Source: RGIG3135 sp964477115 (lineage in GTDB: Bacteria; Actinomycetota; Coriobacteriia; Coriobacteriales; Eggerthellaceae). Taken from it: a DNA stretch of 17,552 nucleotides. Shown in pieces: positions 13,517 through 17,552 of this stretch (positions are counted from its first letter, which is position 1; each line of letters begins with the position of its first letter). The position numbers and the translations under genes were made by a program. The notes beneath the pieces are model-generated. The model was not told the DNA's origin. It searched no databases and saw nothing but the letters and a program-made list of their open reading frames with translations. The stretch spans positions 1-17,552 of the forward strand of contig CAYZCY010000031.1 of assembly GCA_964477115.1 (NCBI GenBank). Direction: 5' to 3'.

Positions 13517-14713
13517 ATGGCTAAGGAAAAGTTCGAGCGTTCTAAGCCGCATGTTAACATCGGTACCATCGGTCACGTTGACCATGGCAAGACCACCCTC
13601 ACCGCTGCAATCTCCAAGACCCTGTCCATGAACGACGGTTCTCACGGCACTGCAGGTGCTGACTTCACCGCATTCGACATGATCGACAAGGCTCCCGAGG
13701 AGCGCGAGCGCGGCATCACCATCTCCATTGCTCACATTGAGTATGAGTCTGACTCCCGTCACTATGCTCATGTTGACTGCCCCGGCCATGCTGACTACGT
13801 CAAGAACATGATCACCGGTGCTGCTCAGATGGACGGCGCTATCCTCGTTATCGCTGCTACCGACGGCCCGATGGCTCAGACCCGTGAGCACATCCTTCTG
13901 GCTCGCCAGGTTGGCGTTCCCTACATCGTCGTCTTCCTCAACAAGTGCGACATGGTTGACGACGAGGAGCTCATCGAGCTCGTCGAGATGGAAGTTTCCG
14001 AGCTTCTCGAGTCCTATGAGTTCGAGGATTGCCCGATCATCCGCGGTTCGGCTCTTAAGGCTCTCGAGGGCGACGCCGAGTGGCAGGAGAAGATCTGGGA
14101 GCTCATCGACACCGTTGACGAGCACATCCCGACTCCGGAGCGTCTGACCGACCTCCCGTTCCTGATGGCTGTTGAGGACACCATGACCATCACCGGCCGC
14201 GGCACCGTTGCTACCGGTCGTGTTGAGCGTGGTACCCTCCATGTCAACGACAAGCTCGAGATCGTCGGCATCAGGGAGACTCAGGACACCGTCTGCACCG
14301 GCATCGAGATGTTCCGTAAGCTCCTCGACGAGGCTCAGGCTGGCGACAACATCGGCTGCCTCCTCCGCGGCATCAAGCGCGAAGAGATCGTTCGTGGCCA
14401 GGTTCTCTGCAAGCCCGGCTCCGTTCAGCCGCACACTGAGTTCATGGGCCAGGTCTACATCCTGACCAAGGAAGAGGGCGGCCGCCACACTCCGTTCTTC
14501 GACGGCTATCGTCCGCAGTTCTACTTCCGCACCACCGACGTTACCGGTGTTGCACACCTCCCCGAGGGCACCGAGATGGTTATGCCTGGCGACAACGTTG
14601 AGCTTCGTGGTGAGCTCATCGCTCCGATCGCTATGGAGGAAGGCCTCAAGTTCGCTATCCGCGAGGGTGGCCGCACCGTTGGCTCCGGCCGCGTTACCAA
14701 GATCCTGAAGTAA
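13517..14713 (+). CDS. tuf: Elongation factor Tu
   Basis: EF-Tu is the GTPase that delivers aminoacyl-tRNA to the ribosomal A site. The 398-residue protein is full length. AAGGAG lies about 9 bases upstream of the ATG. Guanine-nucleotide motifs are intact: GHVDHGKT (19-26), RGITI in switch I (about 65-69), DCPGH (87-91), NKCD (142-145) and SAL (178-180). Domains II and III are recognisable from GRGTVATGRVERG, RHTPFFDGYRPQFYFRTTD and the C-terminal FAIREGGRTVG. The protein has more cysteines than E. coli EF-Tu, including GCLLRG and QVLCKPGS. Codon choice is strongly biased, as expected for a highly expressed gene. Its place after tRNA-Tyr/Thr and before rpmG, tRNA-Trp, secE and nusG corresponds to the tufB locus, not the rpsL-fusA locus. 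Confidence 0.99.
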   Translation: MAKEKFERSKPHVNIGTIGHVDHGKTTLTAAISKTLSMNDGSHGTAGADFTAFDMIDKAPEERERGITISIAHIEYESDSRHYAHVDCPGHADYVKNMITGAAQMDGAILVIAATDGPMAQTREHILLARQVGVPYIVVFLNKCDMVDDEELIELVEMEVSELLESYEFEDCPIIRGSALKALEGDAEWQEKIWELIDTVDEHIPTPERLTDLPFLMAVEDTMTITGRGTVATGRVERGTLHVNDKLEIVGIRETQDTVCTGIEMFRKLLDEAQAGDNIGCLLRGIKREEIVRGQVLCKPGSVQPHTEFMGQVYILTKEEGGRHTPFFDGYRPQFYFRTTDVTGVAHLPEGTEMVMPGDNVELRGELIAPIAMEEGLKFAIREGGRTVGSGRVTKILK

Positions 14714-14733
14714 ATCACTTTACTTGATCTTAG

Positions 14734-14764
14734 CGTGAGGCCCTGACAAAATCAGGGCCTCACG
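14734..14764 (+). terminator. Stem-loop terminator after tuf
   Basis: Two perfect 13-base arms (CGTGAGGCCCTGA and TCAGGGCCTCACG) close on the loop CAAAA. No T-run follows. It probably caps the tuf mRNA and may partly terminate before rpmG. Confidence 0.75.
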
Positions 14765-14820
14765 AACCATGATTCATGTGTATAGAAAAGTTGCTCAGGA
14801 TATAAGCTAAAGGAGAATTC

Positions 14821-14970
14821 ATGCGTACTCTGGTCACTCTGGCCTGCACTGAGTGCAAGCGCCGTAATTACACGACCAAGAAGAACAAGCAGAACAACCC
14901 TGACCGTATCGAGTTCAAGAAGTACTGCAAGTGGTGTGGCCATCACACCCCCCATCGTGAGACTCGTTAA
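14821..14970 (+). CDS. rpmG: Ribosomal protein bL33, zinc-binding form
   Basis: This is a 49-residue protein of the large ribosomal subunit near the E site. AAAGGAG lies 5 bases before the ATG. It begins MRTLVTLACTECKRRNY and keeps both zinc-ligand pairs, Cys9/Cys12 and Cys36/Cys39, so it is the C+ (zinc-containing) type. The KNKQNNPDRIEFKKYC core and the C-terminal HTPHRETR are characteristic. The gene lies between tuf and tRNA-Trp, as in many bacteria. Confidence 0.97.
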   Translation: MRTLVTLACTECKRRNYTTKKNKQNNPDRIEFKKYCKWCGHHTPHRETR

Positions 14971-14997
14971 TAGGTCTGGGCGAGAAGAAACAGGCAT

Positions 14998-15073
14998 ACG
15001 CCAGTAGTTCAATTGGTAGAGCGTCGGTCTCCAAAACCGAAAGTTGAGGGTTCGAGTCCTTCCTGGCGTGCCA
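14998..15073 (+). tRNA. tRNA-Trp (CCA)
   Basis: This is a 76-base tRNA. Acceptor ACGCCAG pairs perfectly with CTGGCGT, the anticodon CCA is at 15031-15033 in the loop CTCCAAA, the T-loop is TTCGAGT with one G-T in its stem, and the discriminator G is followed by encoded CCA. It lies between rpmG and secE, its common position. Confidence 0.97.
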
Positions 15074-15084
15074 GCTTGTTAGTA

Positions 15085-15107
15085 CGAGCAGCCACTTAGG
15101 CTGCTTG
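15085..15107 (+). terminator. Hairpin between tRNA-Trp and secE
   Basis: CGAGCAGCC and GGCTGCTTG pair over 9 positions (one G-T) around ACTTA, followed by the weakly T-rich TTTGG. It could end or help process the tRNA transcript. Confidence 0.5.
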
Positions 15108-15132
15108 TTTGGCGTTTAGACAAAGATAAGAT
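15105..15132 (+). promoter_or_regulatory. Possible secE-nusG promoter
   Basis: TTGTTT (15105-15110) and TAAGAT (15127-15132) are spaced 16 bases apart, ahead of the secE ribosome site. Each matches consensus at only some positions, so this is a suggestion. It would restart transcription after the preceding hairpin. Confidence 0.3.
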
Positions 15133-15152
15133 TGTTCCCAAAAAGGACGCAC

Positions 15153-15548
15153 ATGGCAAAGAAATCTAAGACACAGCGAGCAAAGGCATCGGCAGCGCGT
15201 CAACAGCGTAAGTCTGATCGTGAAAACGGAGTGCTTGTAGAGACTTCATCTGAGTCTGCAGTCGAAGAAAAGCCCAAACATAAGATCACCGACATTCTGA
15301 AGAAGTCTGACGATGAGAAGCTTAAGGCTGACAAGAAGGCCAAGGAGAAGTCGAAGAAGAAGCGTTTCCAGTTCTTCCACGATGTAAAGGCTGAAATGAA
15401 GCGCGTCACGTGGCCTACCCGCAACGATGTATTTCGTTGGACCGGTGTGGTTGTAGTGGCCCTGCTGTTCTTCGGCGTCTTCGTTGCCGTGCTTGACAAT
15501 GTCATCATCACTCCGCTTCTGGTGTTGATCTCTGGTATTGGAGCGTAG
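15153..15548 (+). CDS. secE: Preprotein translocase subunit SecE
   Basis: SecE clamps SecY in the protein-export channel. The start at 15153 (MAKKSKTQRAK) follows AAAGGA at 6-7 bases; an in-frame start at 15132 lacks a site. The 131 residues have a long, highly charged Lys/Ala/Glu-rich N-terminal region (1-72), then the conserved amphipathic segment FFHDVKAEMKRVTWPTRNDV (74-93) and a single C-terminal membrane helix (about 97-128). One helix plus a long hydrophilic N-terminus is the usual actinobacterial form. nusG starts 3 bases after its stop. Confidence 0.96.
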   Translation: MAKKSKTQRAKASAARQQRKSDRENGVLVETSSESAVEEKPKHKITDILKKSDDEKLKADKKAKEKSKKKRFQFFHDVKAEMKRVTWPTRNDVFRWTGVVVVALLFFGVFVAVLDNVIITPLLVLISGIGA

Positions 15549-15551
15549 TCA

Positions 15552-16082
15552 ATGACTAAGAAGTGGTATGTCCTTCACACGTACTCTGGGTACGAGAACA
15601 AGGTTAAGAAAAACCTCGAGACCCGCGTAGAAACCATGGGTCTTGAAAATAACGTGTTCGGCATCGAGATTCCTACCGAGATGGTAACGGAGATCAAGGA
15701 CGGTGGCCGCCGCGTCGAGAGCGAGAAGAAGGTGTTTCCGGGATATGTCCTGGTTCGCATGGAGCTCGACGACCGCAGCTGGGCTGCTGTTCGCAACACC
15801 CCGGGTGTCACCGGTTTTGTTGGCAGCCAGGGCAACCCTTCTCCGCTCACGCGCGAGGAATACAACAAGATCATGAAGCGTACAAGCCACGAGGCACCGA
15901 AGAAAACCTCTTCAAGCCTCGAGGTTGGCCAGTCGATCAAGGTGGTCTCCGGACCGCTCGCTGAGTTCGACGGCACCGTTTCCGAGGTCATGCCCGAGGC
16001 CGGCAAGGTTAAGGTTATGGTTTCGATCTTTGGTCGCGAAACCCCCGTCGAGCTTTCGTTCGATCAGGTGGCCAAGATCTAG
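15552..16082 (+). CDS. nusG: Transcription termination/antitermination factor NusG
   Basis: NusG binds RNA polymerase, modulating pausing and Rho termination and coupling to the ribosome. The 176 residues have the NGN domain (about 3-108), with WYVLHTYSGYENKVKKNL, FPGYVLVRM (62-70) and TPGVTGFVG (83-91), then a short linker and the KOW domain (about 122-176) with VVSGPLAEFDGTVSEV. Many high-GC actinobacterial NusG proteins carry long acidic N-terminal extensions; this one has none. The start is 3 bases after the secE stop, with GGAG inside the end of secE, so the two are probably co-translated. Confidence 0.97.
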   Translation: MTKKWYVLHTYSGYENKVKKNLETRVETMGLENNVFGIEIPTEMVTEIKDGGRRVESEKKVFPGYVLVRMELDDRSWAAVRNTPGVTGFVGSQGNPSPLTREEYNKIMKRTSHEAPKKTSSSLEVGQSIKVVSGPLAEFDGTVSEVMPEAGKVKVMVSIFGRETPVELSFDQVAKI

Positions 16083-16097
16083 TTTGAGAACACTGAG

Positions 16098-16145
16098 CTC
16101 ACGCTGTGCCCGAGTGGACCGGGGCTTCTCACGGAGTGAGTTTTT
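16098..16145 (+). terminator. Possible attenuator in the rplK leader
   Basis: CTCAC (16128-16132) and GTGAG (16136-16140) form a short stem on GGA followed by TTTTT. A second CTCAC at 16098-16102 can pair with the same GTGAG, and a GCCC/GGGC stem (16108-16111 with 16122-16125) lies between. The alternatives exclude each other, as in attenuators. Stems are short and unproven. Confidence 0.4.
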
Positions 16146-16193
16146 AGTGATAGAGAGAGTAACTGTTAGTTTTCATCTGAAAGGTTGTCACAG

Positions 16194-16694
16194 ATGGCTG
16201 AGAAGAAGCAGACAGGATTTGTAAAGCTTCAGATCCCTGCCGGCGCAGCAAACCCGGCACCGCCGGTTGGCCCGGCACTTGGCGCACAGGGCGTCAACAT
16301 CATGCAGTTCTGCCAGGCATTCAATGCCGAGACCAAGGAGCAGGCTGGTACCATCATCCCCGTTGAGATCACCATCTACGAGGACAAGTCCTTCACCTTC
16401 GTGTGCAAGACCCCTCCGGCTGCTGTTCTCATCAAAGAGAAGCTTGGCATCAAGAGCGGCGCAGGCATTCCGCAGATTCAGGTTGCCGGCACCCTTACCG
16501 ACGCCCAGCTCACCGAGATCGCTGAGATCAAGTTCCCCGACCTGAACGCAAACGACATCGAGGCTGCCAAGAACATCGTTGCTGGCACCGCTCGTTCCAT
16601 GGGCGTTCGCGTCGAGGGTCGCCCGATGAAGAAGAAGTACGTCCCCTCCCGTAAGGTGGCGGCTATGCTTCAGGGTAAGACCATCGAGGAATAA
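16194..16694 (+). CDS. rplK: Ribosomal protein uL11 with a C-terminal extension
   Basis: uL11 forms the GTPase-associated centre with 23S rRNA and the L10-L7/L12 stalk. The start at 16194 (MAEKKQTGF) follows GAAAGG; a TTG three codons upstream is in frame but unlikely. The N-terminal domain has KLQIPAGAANPAPPVGPALG and QGVNIMQFC (11-40). The RNA-binding C-terminal domain contains SFTFVCKTPPAAVLI, IKSGAG and GTARSMGV (131-138). Typical proteins are about 141-144 residues and end soon after the ARSMG motif. This one is 166 residues and continues with a basic tail RPMKKKYVPSRKVAAMLQGK to residue 162, then TIEE. The frame is uninterrupted, so the tail is real coding sequence in this assembly. Confidence 0.97.
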   Translation: MAEKKQTGFVKLQIPAGAANPAPPVGPALGAQGVNIMQFCQAFNAETKEQAGTIIPVEITIYEDKSFTFVCKTPPAAVLIKEKLGIKSGAGIPQIQVAGTLTDAQLTEIAEIKFPDLNANDIEAAKNIVAGTARSMGVRVEGRPMKKKYVPSRKVAAMLQGKTIEE

Positions 16695-16702
16695 AGTTCC
16701 TC

Positions 16703-16737
16703 TGCGCTTACGCGCATCGCTCGCTCGCTTTTGCGAG
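16703..16737 (+). other. Two hairpins in the rplK-rplA gap
   Basis: TGCGC/GCGCA on TTAC (16703-16716) and CTCGC/GCGAG on TTTT (16724-16737) lie in the 114-base gap, which is unusually long for this gene pair. No T-run follows either. They may be mRNA processing or regulatory structures. I could not match an L1-binding site with confidence. Confidence 0.45.
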
Positions 16738-16808
16738 ATAGGGCTAACTTTTAAGTTTGCAAGTGGAAGAGCGTAACTGCTCGCCAACACCACGAAAGGA
16801 TGTTCCTA

Positions 16809-17516
16809 ATGAAGAAGTCTAAGAAGCTCCTCGCTGCTGAGGCTCAGATTCCGGCAGAGCCGATTGCTCCGCTCGCAGCTATGAAGCTGCTGAAGGAGAT
16901 CTCCTTCGCCAACTTTGACGAGACCGTTGAGGGTCATTTCCGCCTCGGCATCGACACCCGTCAGGCTGACCAGCAGCTGCGCGGCACCGTGAGCCTCCCC
17001 AATGGCTCCGGCAAGACCGTCCGCGTCGCTGTCTTCGCTGAGGGCGAGAACGCACGCATCGCTGAAGAGGCTGGCGCTGACATCGTCGGCACCGAAGAGC
17101 TCGTCGCTCAGGTGCAGGCTGGCGTCTTCAACTTCGACGCTGCTGTTGCCACCCCGGACCAGATGGGCAAGGTTGGCCGTCTGGGTAAGATCCTCGGCCC
17201 CCGTGGTCTTATGCCGAACCCGAAGCTTGGCACCGTTACCAACGACGTCGCTAAGGCTATCAAGGAGCTCAAGGGCGGCCGCGTTGAGTATCGCGCAGAC
17301 CGCTACGGCATCGCTCATGTGACTCTTGGCAAGGTGAGCTTCACCGCTGAGCAGCTCGCAGAGAACTACGGCGCTGTCTATGACGAGATCATCCGCATGA
17401 AGCCGGCTGCTGCAAAGGGCAAGTACGTGAAGTCCATCACCGTCGCGTCCACCATGAGCCCGGGTGTTCCGGTCGACTCTTCCGTCAACCGTGCATACAC
17501 CGAGGCAGCCGAGTAA
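16809..17516 (+). CDS. rplA: Ribosomal protein uL1
   Basis: uL1 binds helix 76-78 of 23S rRNA at the E-site stalk and often represses its own operon by binding mRNA. The start at 16809 (MKKSKKLLAAEA) has GAAAGGA 8 bases upstream; an ATG at 16800 overlaps that site and is rejected. The 235-residue length is normal. The family signature GPRGLMPNPKLGTV is at 130-143, followed by KGGRVEYRADRYGIAHVTLGK. The C-terminus has KGKYVKSITVASTMSPGVPVD. The gene ends 36 bases before the window edge. Confidence 0.98.
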   Translation: MKKSKKLLAAEAQIPAEPIAPLAAMKLLKEISFANFDETVEGHFRLGIDTRQADQQLRGTVSLPNGSGKTVRVAVFAEGENARIAEEAGADIVGTEELVAQVQAGVFNFDAAVATPDQMGKVGRLGKILGPRGLMPNPKLGTVTNDVAKAIKELKGGRVEYRADRYGIAHVTLGKVSFTAEQLAENYGAVYDEIIRMKPAAAKGKYVKSITVASTMSPGVPVDSSVNRAYTEAAE

Positions 17517-17552
17517 TAGCTACTCTCATCTATCGATAGAAGACCCCGCATC
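17517..17552 (+). other. Start of the downstream leader, probably rplJ
   Basis: No gene begins here. A perfect 12-base palindrome TCTATCGATAGA lies at 17529-17540, followed by AGACCCCGC, which resembles the beginning of an L10 (rplJ) leader. The conserved gene order supports rplJ next, but the window ends before it. Confidence 0.4.

Noticed and set aside
13376..14557. 393-codon open frame on the minus strand
   Set aside because: It is antisense to tuf and tRNA-Met, both of which are certain.
16105..16117. 13-base match to the 5' part of tRNA-Tyr (13192-13204) in the rplK leader
   Set aside because: It looked like a tRNA remnant, but no further tRNA arms follow, and a 13-base match is expected by chance about once or twice in a window of this size.

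Overview
The window looks like chromosome from a Coriobacteriia-type actinomycete (Actinomycetota), probably an anaerobic gut or oral lineage. This rests on several things: high G+C codon usage, Gram-positive export (Tat signal peptides, a lipobox, no outer-membrane genes), a pyruvate:ferredoxin oxidoreductase, peptide and proline uptake, a corynebacterial-type aspartate aminotransferase, and all tRNA genes with encoded CCA. The class-level placement is inferred from gene resemblance, not from a database search.

Layout. (1) 1-305, minus strand: the first ~83 codons of nifJ. Protein similarity stops near base 56, beside a near-perfect palindrome. (2) 306-749: a divergent control region. (3) 750-6436, plus: an oligopeptide/dipeptide ABC importer operon. 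It encodes a Tat-type lipoprotein binding protein, a permease, one polypeptide that fuses the second permease to the first ATPase, and a second ATPase. Three hairpins separate the binding-protein gene from the membrane genes, and a bidirectional terminator ends the operon. (4) 6610-7914, minus: an aspartate aminotransferase, divergent from (5) 8075-9637, plus: a PutP-like sodium/proline symporter. (6) 9846-12760, minus: a PEBP/YbhB-family protein and two tandem paralogous Tat-exported coiled-coil NlpC/P60 hydrolases, each hydrolase with its own terminator. (7) 12761-13186: a gene-free stretch ending in a near-consensus promoter. (8) 13187-17516, plus: tRNA-Tyr, tRNA-Thr, tRNA-Met, tuf, rpmG, tRNA-Trp, secE, nusG, rplK, rplA. 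This is the ancient tufB/L11-L1 translation and secretion cluster, and the window ends in the leader of the next gene, probably rplJ.

How the parts fit together. The importer, the proline symporter, the aminotransferase and the pyruvate:ferredoxin oxidoreductase fit an amino-acid-fermenting anaerobe: peptides and proline enter, transamination releases oxo acids, and oxo acid oxidation reduces ferredoxin. The NlpC/P60 pair would remodel peptidoglycan outside the membrane. The last 4.3 kb is core translation machinery.

I found no CRISPR array, transposase, phage gene or unknown defence-like system. The points most worth a second look are the permease-ATPase fusion with its cysteine-free ATPase tail, a C-terminal extension on ribosomal protein L11, possible alternative RNA structures ahead of rplK, a strong terminator between the tRNAs and tuf, the NlpC/P60 duplication, and the abrupt end of nifJ similarity at the window edge.
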